Below the pieces are notes generated by a model, which did no database searches, was not told the DNA's origin, and worked only from the letters and a program-made list of their open reading frames with translations. From Nocardia iowensis (lineage in GTDB: Bacteria; Actinomycetota; Actinomycetes; Mycobacteriales; Mycobacteriaceae), in the NCBI RefSeq assembly GCF_019222765.1, contig NZ_CP078145.1:5084001-5148000 (forward strand): 64,000 bases of DNA. Direction: 5' to 3'. Position numbers and translations under genes: made by a program. This document shows positions 52,417 through 60,708 of this stretch, in pieces (the stretch's first letter is position 1; each line of letters begins with the position of its first letter).

Positions 52417-54208
52417 CGTCCTCGTTGTATTCGGTAGTGAACCGGCTGGCCTGCAAGTCGAACATCCGCCGGTAGTGCCCGTCGGCGGCGATCAGCTGGT
52501 CGTGGTTGCCGAACTCGGCGACCTTCCCGTCGACCAGCACAGCGATCTGATCGGCCATCCGGACCGTGGAGAACCGGTGCGAAATCAGCACCGTGGTCGT
52601 GCCTTTCGTCTCGGCCAGCAATCGGGAGAACATCGTCGCCTCGCCCGAAACATCCAGATTGGCGGTCGGTTCGTCCAGAATCACGAGCTGCGCCCCCGAG
52701 CGGACGCCGCACAGCACGCGCGCGAGGGCCACCCGCTGCCACTGCCCGCCGGACAGGTCCGTCCCGCCGACGTAGCCCTTCGCCATGGGGGTGTCGAGAT
52801 CGATGATGTGGTCCGCACCCGCATCACGCAGCGATGCGCGAATCTCGTCGTCGGTGCACCGGCCAGCGGGGTCGACGTTGTCGCGAAGGCTCCGTTCGAA
52901 ATGTGCGAAATCCTGGAACACGGCGGCAATCCGGGTACGCCAGGATTCCACGTCGAGGTCGCGAAGGTCGATGCCGTCTATCAATATTCGGCCGCCGGTC
53001 GGATCGTAGAACCGACAGAGCAACTTGGCGAGGCTGGTCTTTCCCACGCCATTGGCCCCGACGATCGCCAGCGACTTCCCTGGCGGAATCCGCAGGTTCA
53101 GCCCGGAATAGACGGGACTTTCCGACCGGGGATAGCTGAAGCTCACCTCGCGCAGTTCCACCTCGATCTGTCGATTCGGCACGGTGCGCGCACCAGTGGA
53201 AAGGTGACCGGCGGGCCCGAGGAGCGGCTCGAGCTGGTTCACCGCCTGCACCGCGGTTGCCGCATCGTCGGCAGCCCAGCTCAATCCGCCGAACGCCACC
53301 CACTGCACGCCGACCGCCAATTGGACAGCCGAGATCAGATCTTGCAGCGGCCAATCCCCCGCCAGATAACCATGCCCCATGAGGCCGAAGACCACGATGT
53401 TGCCCACGATCACCAGTGCCGCAGCCCCGACGACCGACCGTTCGCGCAGCCGGGTCGCCAGGTATTGAGCGTCATACAACTCGAGCCGCCAGCTGGCGAA
53501 ACGCTCTACCACCCAGTCGGATAGGCCGAAAAGCCTTACCTCTTTTGCAAATTCGGGCTCCATGGCGAGCGCATACGCGTAATTGGCATGCTGCCGAGTC
53601 AGATCGACCTCGGTAGTGTTGCGGTCCTTCCACACCGAACTCTCCCGCAACAGCCAATGCGTGGAAGTCCAGATGGCTACCAGTGCCAGTGCCGCCCACC
53701 AGCTGTACACGGCCAGGGTGAGCGCCGAAACGACGCCGACGAGAAACCGGTGCAGTGAGCCGCGCACGAAGTAGATCGCAAGATACAACGGTGGACCGCT
53801 CATGCTGCGATCGACATCGCGAATCGCGGCGAGGTCAGGGTGCTCCAAATGGGCCAACCCGGCAGGCGCCACACTGGCCCGCATCTGGCGATCGTTCAAC
53901 CAATTCGCAAGCCGCGAACCGAGACTCATACTCACCACGGACTCGGCGTGCGGCAACACCTGCATGAGCAGGAAGCACACCCCGAGCGCGATCAGTGCGG
54001 GCGCGAGCTGCCCACCGTCCGGTGCGCTGATCCGACCGATCACCCGCCCGGTGAGCACCGCGAAGACCGACGGCAGCACAGCACCGACGATCAGCAAGCT
54101 CCACCAGGCGACGGCGAGAATCGGCAATGCCCGCCACAGCGCGACGAACAATTGGAGCATGGGACGGCGCGCGCCGACAGAGGTGGGAGCCGCCGTTTCT
54201 ACTTCCAC
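52391..54208 (-). CDS. ABC exporter subunit (TMD-NBD), canonical
   Basis: 605 residues: membrane domain, then ATPase with Walker [10 protein letters not shown], signature [15 protein letters not shown], Walker [13 protein letters not shown] and H-loop [10 protein letters not shown]. This is the catalytically canonical half of the pair. GTG start at 54208 (MEVETAAP). It follows the S-adenosylmethionine decarboxylase gene by 57 bases on the same strand. Both halves resemble multidrug/peptide exporters (MsbA-like fold). Confidence 0.93.
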   Translation of the reverse strand: MEVETAAPTSVGARRPMLQLFVALWRALPILAVAWWSLLIVGAVLPSVFAVLTGRVIGRISAPDGGQLAPALIALGVCFLLMQVLPHAESVVSMSLGSRLANWLNDRQMRASVAPAGLAHLEHPDLAAIRDVDRSMSGPPLYLAIYFVRGSLHRFLVGVVSALTLAVYSWWAALALVAIWTSTHWLLRESSVWKDRNTTEVDLTRQHANYAYALAMEPEFAKEVRLFGLSDWVVERFASWRLELYDAQYLATRLRERSVVGAAALVIVGNIVVFGLMGHGYLAGDWPLQDLISAVQLAVGVQWVAFGGLSWAADDAATAVQAVNQLEPLLGPAGHLSTGARTVPNRQIEVELREVSFSYPRSESPVYSGLNLRIPPGKSLAIVGANGVGKTSLAKLLCRFYDPTGGRILIDGIDLRDLDVESWRTRIAAVFQDFAHFERSLRDNVDPAGRCTDDEIRASLRDAGADHIIDLDTPMAKGYVGGTDLSGGQWQRVALARVLCGVRSGAQLVILDEPTANLDVSGEATMFSRLLAETKGTTTVLISHRFSTVRMADQIAVLVDGKVAEFGNHDQLIAADGHYRRMFDLQASRFTTEYNEDGEQYLVLE

Positions 54209-54265
54209 TTGGTCACCATCGTCAGCACTTCAGGCACTTTGCCGTAACTTCCCCGCGAACGTCCA

Positions 54266-54661
54266 TCACTCAACCTCCGACGCACCCACCCGCGAATCCG
54301 CCGGACGCGTACCGCCACGCTGGATCACCTCGATCCGTACGGTGCTGGGAGACAACGCTTCTCGCAGCAGGTCAACCGCCTTGGTAGCGCCGTCACCGAT
54401 GCTGCCGCAGGTGAAAACGTCGACGAAGATGTCGCCCGATTCCGGATAGGTGTGGATCGAGGCGTGCGACTCCGACAGCAGCGCCACCACGGTGACACCC
54501 TGCGGCTCGAACTTCTTGTGTGCCACTTCGCAGATGGTGATACCGGCGCCAAGCAACGATTTTCGAAGCGCCGTGTCGAGTCGTTCGAGGTCGTCGCAGA
54601 GTGCTGCGTCGACACCACCGAACTCGGCCAGCACATGCCGACCGGTGAATTCTGCCGTCAT
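54266..54661 (-). CDS. speH: S-adenosylmethionine decarboxylase proenzyme (class 1B)
   Basis: 131 residues, the small prokaryotic (Thermotoga/Bacillus-type) form. The self-cleavage site is LLSESHASIHTYPE: cleavage before the Ser of ES-H yields the pyruvoyl group; FVDVFTCGS supplies the conserved Cys. RHVLAEF near the N-terminus is the family's substrate strand. It decarboxylates S-adenosylmethionine to the aminopropyl donor used for spermidine. Finding it inside a natural-product operon strongly suggests that the product contains a polyamine. Start ATG 54661; GTG 54673 is possible. Confidence 0.93.
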   Translation of the reverse strand: MTAEFTGRHVLAEFGGVDAALCDDLERLDTALRKSLLGAGITICEVAHKKFEPQGVTVVALLSESHASIHTYPESGDIFVDVFTCGSIGDGATKAVDLLREALSPSTVRIEVIQRGGTRPADSRVGASEVE

Positions 54662-54718
54662 GGGCAAACTCACTCTCGCCTAGGGGGATGGCAGCCGGCG
54701 AATGCCGCCGGAGCCTGC

Positions 54719-55720
54719 TCATAGCCAGCAACGCGGCGAGCGAACGACTGTCGCGACCTGCCGGGCCGAACTTTCGATGTGTTCTATCGCGGTGACCACC
54801 CGTCCGGCATCGGTGGCCTTCCGCAGGTCTGGTGTGCCGCGAACCCCGGCGATGAACTCCTCGAGTGCGAGTTCAATGGGGGTGCCGTTGCCGGATTTCG
54901 CACTGCGGGACAGCAGCGTTCGTCGTCCGTCTCGGATCAGCCAGGCCGACAGGTAGCGGTCGGTCTCCACCAAGTGGACGCTGCCGCGTTCGCCTGCGAT
55001 AACGAAACCTCTGCGTTTGGTGCGGCTGATCCAGCAGGCGTGCAGCCGGAGAGTGATCGCCGACGGTGTCCGTCCGGTGAGTGCTACGCAGCCCGCGACC
55101 TGACCGTCCATCGTTTCCCGACATTCCTCGACCTCCAAACAGGGCTTGTCGCCCTCCCCCAGCACGCCGAGCCGCACCAGTATCGAGATGTCGTGTATCG
55201 CCAAATCCCACAGTGCGTCCACGTCGTAGCGGACCGGGCCGTCGGCCGCCCGTTCCACCGCTACCGCGACCACGTCACCGATTGCCTTGTCGGCCAATGC
55301 CTTTCCCAGCGCAGCAACCTCCGCGCTCCACCAGTACTGGTGGTCCACGGTCAGCATGAGATCACCGTCGCGCGCCAAACCCAGCAGTTCGGTGCTGTCT
55401 CGGGTGGTCACCGTGAACGGTTTTTCGGTGAAGACATGTTTGCCCGCGCGCAGCGCCTGCCGGATCGGTTCGATGTGTGCCGACGCCGGAGTGGTGACGA
55501 TCGCCGCTTCGACCTGCGAGTCGGCCAACGCGGCGGCGAGGTCGCTGCCCCCGGGCAGTGAGGTGGGCCTGGTGAATCCGTCCTCCCCGAATCGGGAATC
55601 CACGACGCCGACGATCTGGAGTTTGTCCACCCGGCTCGCGATGTTGAGGAATCGGGAACCCCAGTATCCGTAACCAACCAGGATGGCTCTGACCGGTTGG
55701 GCGTTGACCACGACGGTCAC
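54719..55720 (-). CDS. Gfo/Idh/MocA-family sugar oxidoreductase
   Basis: 333 residues from GTG 55720, overlapping the stop of the first PIG-L gene (GTGA). N-terminal Rossmann fold: AILVGYGYWGSRFLNIA, IVGVVDSRFG; then the family motif GKHVFTEKPFTVT (EKP) with the active-site Lys, and VDHQYWWS; DLAIHDISILVRLG provides the His/Asp pair. Such enzymes oxidise or reduce a sugar-nucleotide hydroxyl (often C3 or C4), usually ahead of a transaminase. A matching aminotransferase is not in the window. Confidence 0.9.
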   Translation of the reverse strand: MTVVVNAQPVRAILVGYGYWGSRFLNIASRVDKLQIVGVVDSRFGEDGFTRPTSLPGGSDLAAALADSQVEAAIVTTPASAHIEPIRQALRAGKHVFTEKPFTVTTRDSTELLGLARDGDLMLTVDHQYWWSAEVAALGKALADKAIGDVVAVAVERAADGPVRYDVDALWDLAIHDISILVRLGVLGEGDKPCLEVEECRETMDGQVAGCVALTGRTPSAITLRLHACWISRTKRRGFVIAGERGSVHLVETDRYLSAWLIRDGRRTLLSRSAKSGNGTPIELALEEFIAGVRGTPDLRKATDAGRVVTAIEHIESSARQVATVVRSPRCWL

Positions 55721-56388
55721 CTTTCGATTTCGCGGATGAGCAGGAACGGTTCGGCCGCCGACGTTCCGATGACCGAGCCCCACAGCTCTGCCGATGCTTG
55801 GATTGCCCGAGCGGACCGCGGGTGCGGCCAATCCCGGTTCTCGGTGTCGTAGCAGGCGAAGGCGCGCAGCTTCGCGTCGATTTCGGCGCTGATGTCCACG
55901 AACCAGGTCGGTGTGAAGGTGCTCTCCGGCGCCGGGGTCCATTCGTTGCTGGACATCGGCGCATAGGTGAGAAACCGGCGGATCCGGCTTCCCGGCCGTG
56001 GCCGGGCGACGACGGCGACGGACTCGAAAACCGCTCGGTGGTCGCGGTTTACATCCGGGTGGACGCTGTAGACGGTGTCCGGTTCGGTCTGATCGACGGC
56101 GTCCGCGACAACCTGGTTGATCTCGACATGAGCGATGGTGTCCAGCCGCATGTCGGGCAGTCCGCCCTTTATCCAGTTGCGCACGCCGAGCGTTTCCAAT
56201 GCGGCCTCGGCCTCCAGATACTTACGTTCGACGATGTCGGGACGGCCGGGATACTGCGTGCTGCTGCCGTCGGTCACCCAGACGACCGTGACTTCGTCAC
56301 CCTGCTTCACGTGGCGCGCGATCGTGCCGCCCATGCCCAGGATCTCGTCATCGGGATGCGCCGCTACGACCAGTACTTGTTTCGGCAT
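55717..56388 (-). CDS. PIG-L family deacetylase (1)
   Basis: 223 residues. Zinc motif AAHPDDEILGMGGTIA (AHPDDE) and the second ligand motif VHPDVNRDHRAVF (HxDxNxDH-like). These enzymes remove N-acetyl from GlcNAc-type glycosides or nucleotide sugars (MshB, AHBA-type, teicoplanin and aminoglycoside deacetylases). The N-terminus overlaps the glycosyltransferase gene by 41 bases. Likely step: deacetylation of an N-acetylaminosugar before or after transfer, exposing an amine for guanidinylation or carbamoylation. Confidence 0.93.
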   Translation of the reverse strand: MPKQVLVVAAHPDDEILGMGGTIARHVKQGDEVTVVWVTDGSSTQYPGRPDIVERKYLEAEAALETLGVRNWIKGGLPDMRLDTIAHVEINQVVADAVDQTEPDTVYSVHPDVNRDHRAVFESVAVVARPRPGSRIRRFLTYAPMSSNEWTPAPESTFTPTWFVDISAEIDAKLRAFACYDTENRDWPHPRSARAIQASAELWGSVIGTSAAEPFLLIREIER

Positions 56389-57619
56389 GGTCGGTCCTGC
56401 CCTTCCGTTCTCGGTGAAGCCGATCCAGCAGCGCGTCGGCCGGGTCGCGCTCGGCGCGCATAGCAGTGCTCGCGGCGTGTAACCGCTGTTTGATCATGTC
56501 GTTGCCGATGGCTTCGTCAACAGCTCGGAAGAACTCGTCCGTGCTCGGGGCACTGCCCAGATCGATGCCGAGCCCTTGTTCGGCGAGGGCCGCGGCATTG
56601 CGGCGGCCGTCGGGCCATTGCGTCATCATCACCGAGGGCACCGCGCCGCGAAGCGCCGCGATCAGGGTTCCCATGCCGCCGTGGTTGACCGAGACGTCGG
56701 CGTAGCCGAGTACTTCGCGCAGGTTGGCCCGCGAAACGATCCGGGTGCCCGGGCCCGAGCTGAGCCCTGGCACTCGGCCACCGATCATGAGCAGGCGATA
56801 CCGGCCCTGGTCGGCGCGGTCGAGGAACTGTCGCAGTTGATCGGGAAGGGTTCTGGCCCAGCCGTCGCCGAGGGTGCAGACGACGACAGGTACCTGACTT
56901 TCGGCGAGGAACTGTCTGGTCGGCTCGTCGAGTTGGTGCCGGTCCGAACCGTAGTAGTCGGGGTAGCCGACGATCTCGAAAGTCGGTGGGATGGCCGGCG
57001 GCAACGTCGCCAGCGGCGACGCCGTCAACACCAGCCCGCCTGCCCGGTCCACCCTGGCAAACGTGGTGGTGTCCGGCGCGGGGTCGAGGCCGATTTCTCG
57101 ACGGACCTCGGCGATGCGCGGCAACGCGAGCCGGTCGACCAGCTTCGCCATTCTTTCGTCCGATCGGGAGCGCATGCCGCTGGCTGCTCGGGTATCGAAG
57201 GTGGCGGGCACCGAGGAACCGAGGAACGTCGAAATCACTGGGACGCCGAGCATTTCGCCGCCCAGGCTGGCGCCCAAATGGTTCGAGGGCGCCACGATCA
57301 CCTCGGGTCGTGGCGCCAACCGGCCCAGCGCCGCGACGAAATGCGGTGCACTGCGCAGCGATGCGTCGAAGTAGAGCCGGTGCGTAGCCAACTCGGTACT
57401 CGGCGTCGCGGGACCGACCGGCACGTTCTCGAACACGTGCGCACACTGACTCCCGGTGTGCACCAGATGGAAATCGAGTCCTGCCTCCTCGATATCGGAT
57501 TCGTACTCGTCGTACTCCAGCACGATGACCCGATGACCGCGCTCGACCAGGGATCGGCCGATGCCGAGCAGCGGGTACAGATCGCCGCGAGTCCCCTGAC
57601 CGAGTAGGGCGATGTTCAC
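56348..57619 (-). CDS. MGT-type glycosyltransferase (GT1/GT28 fold)
   Basis: 423 residues. N-terminal acceptor domain MNIALLGQGTRGDLYPLLGIGRSL with the GTRGD(L)xP motif of UDP-glycosyltransferases of this class; C-terminal donor domain with VSRANLREVLGYADVSVNHGGMGTLIAALRGAVPSVMM, where VNHGGMGT is the nucleotide-binding region. Similar to antibiotic glycosyltransferases that attach sugars to phenolic or polyketide acceptors. The ATG overlaps the stop of the dehydrogenase gene. It is the only glycosyltransferase in the window, so further ones may lie to the right. Confidence 0.9.
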   Translation of the reverse strand: MNIALLGQGTRGDLYPLLGIGRSLVERGHRVIVLEYDEYESDIEEAGLDFHLVHTGSQCAHVFENVPVGPATPSTELATHRLYFDASLRSAPHFVAALGRLAPRPEVIVAPSNHLGASLGGEMLGVPVISTFLGSSVPATFDTRAASGMRSRSDERMAKLVDRLALPRIAEVRREIGLDPAPDTTTFARVDRAGGLVLTASPLATLPPAIPPTFEIVGYPDYYGSDRHQLDEPTRQFLAESQVPVVVCTLGDGWARTLPDQLRQFLDRADQGRYRLLMIGGRVPGLSSGPGTRIVSRANLREVLGYADVSVNHGGMGTLIAALRGAVPSVMMTQWPDGRRNAAALAEQGLGIDLGSAPSTDEFFRAVDEAIGNDMIKQRLHAASTAMRAERDPADALLDRLHRERKGRTDHAETSTGRSGASR

Positions 57620-58878
57620 TGGCCACCGCCGATGGCCGCCGCGACATTACGGGTGTCGACGATCGGCGCGGAACTATTCCTCAGCAATGTCCAGTCCACC
57701 GCGTCGTGCGCGGTGAGGACCGCGACACAGTCGTAGCCGGTGACGGTTTCGGCCGTGAGCGGGACCGACCGCAACAGACCGGTCTCCAGTTGCAGCACCG
57801 GAACGTGCGGATCGTGGTAGCTCGCCTCGATCCCGGCCTCGAGCAATGCGGCCAGGATGGGGATAGCCGGTGATTCACGGACGTCGCCGATGTTCGCCTT
57901 GTACGCGACACCGATCACCAGCACTCGCGCCGGGTGCGAGCCGGCGAGCTGCCGGTGAATTCGGCCAACGATGACCGAGGGTCGCGCGTGATTGGCCGAG
58001 ATCGCCGAGTCGAGGACCGGCGTGCCGACATCGTGGGACTTGGCGAAGTGCGAAAGATAGCCCGAATCCACCGGGATGCAGTGGCCGCCGGCTCCGGGGC
58101 CCGGGTCGAAACCGTAGAAGCCGAACGGCTTGGTCCGGCAAGCATCGCTGATCTCCCAGGGATCGAGACCGAGCGAGACGCACAGCGCTTCGTGCTCGTT
58201 CGCGAAGGCGATATTGACCAGCCGCCAGCTGTTTTCGTAGAGCTTGGCCATCTCCGCGGCATACGTGCTCGACATCGGCCGCACGTCGTCCACCACGGTG
58301 CGATAGAACTCCGTGACCGCCTTCAAGCACTCCTCGGTGCAACCGGAGACCAGCTTCGGAATGTTCTTCATCGTCCAGTTCTGGCTGCCCGGGTTGATCC
58401 GTTCCGGGGAGAATCCGACGAACAGGTCGACACCTGGCGTCCAACCGGCCTCGAGGAAGGGCGGCAGGAAGATCTTCTCGGTGGTCCCCGGATAGGACGT
58501 GCTTTCCAGGATGACCACCGCGTTCGGGGTGACTACCGAGGCAATCGCCTTCGCAGCTTCCTCGATATTGGATGTATCCGGCAGCCCGGCATCATCCAAC
58601 GGCGTTGGGACCGCGACGATCCAGAGGTCCGCGGCAGGAGCGGTCTCGATGCTGGTGTACAGATCGACCAGGCCGTCCGCGACCGCTCGGCGGATATCGG
58701 CCCACTCGTCGGGACGGCGTCCGTTGGTGTCGGCGCGAAGGTCATCGACGCGGCGCAGGTTGTTGTCGATCGCCGCGACTCGGTGGCCCGCCGCGCTGGA
58801 CGCGAGACAAATCGCCACCCCGACGTAACCGACTCCGACGACATTTACTGAAACTACTTCTGCTGACGGCACAGCCAT
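57616..58878 (-). CDS. UDP-sugar 6-dehydrogenase (UDP-GlcNAc/UDP-Glc family)
   Basis: 420 residues. N-terminal NAD domain VNVVGVGYVGVAICLASSAAGH with IDNN; VAVPTPLDDAG; YPGTTEKIFLP; central domain with AEMAKLYENSWRLVNIAFANE; catalytic GGHCIPVDSGYL (Cys) and C-terminal domain VLVIGVAYKANIGDVRESPA. It carries out the two-step oxidation of C6-OH to a uronic acid, as WbpA, WecC and UDP-glucose dehydrogenases do. With the SDR downstream of it in the pathway it would make a UDP-uronic acid for decarboxylation. Its stop overlaps the glycosyltransferase ATG. Confidence 0.95.
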   Translation of the reverse strand: MAVPSAEVVSVNVVGVGYVGVAICLASSAAGHRVAAIDNNLRRVDDLRADTNGRRPDEWADIRRAVADGLVDLYTSIETAPAADLWIVAVPTPLDDAGLPDTSNIEEAAKAIASVVTPNAVVILESTSYPGTTEKIFLPPFLEAGWTPGVDLFVGFSPERINPGSQNWTMKNIPKLVSGCTEECLKAVTEFYRTVVDDVRPMSSTYAAEMAKLYENSWRLVNIAFANEHEALCVSLGLDPWEISDACRTKPFGFYGFDPGPGAGGHCIPVDSGYLSHFAKSHDVGTPVLDSAISANHARPSVIVGRIHRQLAGSHPARVLVIGVAYKANIGDVRESPAIPILAALLEAGIEASYHDPHVPVLQLETGLLRSVPLTAETVTGYDCVAVLTAHDAVDWTLLRNSSAPIVDTRNVAAAIGGGQ

Positions 58879-58879
58879 G

Positions 58880-59887
58880 TCAGACCGATCCTCCGACGGA
58901 CGTTTCTACAGGAGCCTCGACAATGGTTCGAATCACTGTTTCCAATGGGGTGGCACAGGCACCGCCGACCAGCCGGCGCAACCGGGTGGTGTCCGGAACT
59001 CGTCGCCGGATATCTCGCGCACCGCGGCCGTGGACGTGGTCATAGGGCTCGTGCCGAACCGTGGACGACGATCCGGTCAGCCGGATCACCAGGGCGGCCA
59101 GGTCGCTGACCGACGTTTCCTGGTGGCTGCCGATGTTGATCGTCTGCCCGTGCGCGGCCGATGTGGTGAGTGTCGCGACGATTGCGCGCACCACATCAGC
59201 GACGGCGCTGAAGCTGCGGGTTTGTTTGCCGTCCCCGTGGATGGTGATCGGCTGATTATCGCGGGCCCAGCCGATGAACCGGGGAACCACCAAACCGTAT
59301 TGGCCGGACTGGCGCGGTCCGATGGTATTGAACAGCCTGCCGATCACGACCGGCCCCCCGGTGCGGCGCGCGTACTCGTTGACCAGCAGTTCACCGACCC
59401 CTTTCGCGAAGGCGTAGGAGGACCGGGGATTGGCGGGCGGGGCGATGATGATGTCGGCGTCCTCGGCGAGCGGCAGCCGGTCGGAATCGCCGTAGATCTC
59501 GCTGGTCGAGGCGAAGAACAGCGGCACGCGGGTGTCACCGACGACCGCGAGCATCGTTTGGGTAGCCCGTACCGCGTCGAGTACCGTCTGTTCCGGATTC
59601 TGTTCGACGTACATCGCGCCGACCCGCCCGGCGAGATGGAAGATGTGCGTCGCTCCGGCGGCCACCGACCTGGTGAGCCGCTCGTCGAGCACCGAGCCCT
59701 CGGTGAATTCGAAGTCCGGCGAGAGCAATGGCCCCCGAAGGTTCTCCAGAGTGCCTGCCGAGAAGTCATCTATTCCGCGTACTCGCCAGCCCGCGGTCAG
59801 CAGGTACTCGACCAGATGGGATCCGATGAAACCCGCCGCACCGGTGACCAGGGCTGTTTTTCCGGAAGCGGAATTCTGCGCGGTCAT
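58880..59887 (-). CDS. UDP-xylose-synthase-like extended SDR
   Basis: 335 residues. TGAAGFIGSHLVEYLL (cofactor), DDFSAGTLENL, the Ser/Thr-Ser-Glu in FASTSEIYGDS, the active-site Tyr and Lys in RSSYAFAKGVGELLVNEY, and GRLFNTIGPRQSGQYGLVVPRFIGWA followed by ITIHGDGKQTRSFSAVADVV. The NTxGPR...GDGxQTRSF sequence is the hallmark shared with UDP-glucuronate decarboxylases. Coupled with the preceding 6-dehydrogenase, this suggests decarboxylation of a UDP-uronic (or 2-acetamido uronic) acid to a UDP-pentose. 4-Epimerisation is an alternative. ATG overlaps the stop of the second PIG-L gene. Confidence 0.88.
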   Translation of the reverse strand: MTAQNSASGKTALVTGAAGFIGSHLVEYLLTAGWRVRGIDDFSAGTLENLRGPLLSPDFEFTEGSVLDERLTRSVAAGATHIFHLAGRVGAMYVEQNPEQTVLDAVRATQTMLAVVGDTRVPLFFASTSEIYGDSDRLPLAEDADIIIAPPANPRSSYAFAKGVGELLVNEYARRTGGPVVIGRLFNTIGPRQSGQYGLVVPRFIGWARDNQPITIHGDGKQTRSFSAVADVVRAIVATLTTSAAHGQTINIGSHQETSVSDLAALVIRLTGSSSTVRHEPYDHVHGRGARDIRRRVPDTTRLRRLVGGACATPLETVIRTIVEAPVETSVGGSV

Positions 59888-60579
59888 GTCAGCACCTGGG
59901 TGAGTTCCGCTGGCGCTATCGATGACCTGACCAATTGAAATGCCTCACCATATCCGCAACTCGCCTGGCTGCCCCGGAATTGCGCGAGACCGGTCAATGC
60001 CTCACTGGAACGCGGGCCCGGAAAATGCGCGTGCCTGGACGGCATCTCACCGAACGCCGCCAGCTTGGCTTCCAGGGATTCGGTGATGTCCACGGTCCAG
60101 TGCGGATTGAATGCGGGCTCGGCTCCGGGGACATTCCAGTAGGTTTCGGAAATCGTCTCGTACATCGCCGTCAGCCGGATTTCGCGGCCTGCGCGGTAGG
60201 GCCGGGTGGCCACCACAGCCGATTCGAACGTAACCCGATGATCGATGTGGCGGTCCGGAAAAGGCAGCAGCACAATGTCGGGCCGTACGTCGTTCATCAC
60301 CTGCTGCATCCGGCCGTTCAGCTCCGCGACCGGGACCTGGTTCACCGCCGTAGTGGGGTAGTCGAAGAAGATGGATTCGCTGACGCCCAAGACCTTATGG
60401 GCGCGGCGCGCTTCGTTCTGGATCATGGCGCGGTCCCCGGCCGCGAACACCGGCTCCAGCTCGGAACACACGGTGACTACGGTGACCGCGGCGCCCGCGC
60501 GGGCAAACAACGCGATCGTTCCGCCCGCACCGAGGCACTCGTCGTCGGAATGAGGAGCAACTACCACTACTTTCGTCAA
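59884..60579 (-). CDS. PIG-L family deacetylase (2)
   Basis: 231 residues. Metal-binding motifs APHSDDECLGAGGTIA (PHSDDE) and PDRHIDHRVTFESA (HxDH). It is clearly homologous to, but distinct from, the deacetylase at 55717, so two different N-acetylaminosugar substrates or positions are expected. First gene of the long minus-strand operon; divergent from the CoA-ligase gene across a short control region with phased repeats. Start ATG 60579. Confidence 0.93.
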   Translation of the reverse strand: MTKVVVVAPHSDDECLGAGGTIALFARAGAAVTVVTVCSELEPVFAAGDRAMIQNEARRAHKVLGVSESIFFDYPTTAVNQVPVAELNGRMQQVMNDVRPDIVLLPFPDRHIDHRVTFESAVVATRPYRAGREIRLTAMYETISETYWNVPGAEPAFNPHWTVDITESLEAKLAAFGEMPSRHAHFPGPRSSEALTGLAQFRGSQASCGYGEAFQLVRSSIAPAELTQVLT

Positions 60580-60619
60580 GGATGATTCTCCCTGCTGCCT
60601 TTCGGCAAATCTGATGGGC

Positions 60620-60651
60620 TGTGAAGATACTCGGCTGACTTGTGAAGATAC
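60620..60651. promoter_or_regulatory. Phased direct repeats in the divergent promoter
   Basis: TGTGAAGATAC occurs at 60620-60630 and at 60641-60651, exactly 21 bp apart (two helical turns), in the 117- to 129-base region between the divergent operon and ligase starts. This is the pattern of a cluster-specific activator binding site (SARP-like factors use such direct repeats). No regulator gene is in the window. Confidence 0.6.
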
Positions 60652-60708
60652 AAGGAGATTTACGTATGCTCCAGAGTCGTCATCGTCCCGAGGTTATTGG
60701 AGTATCTG

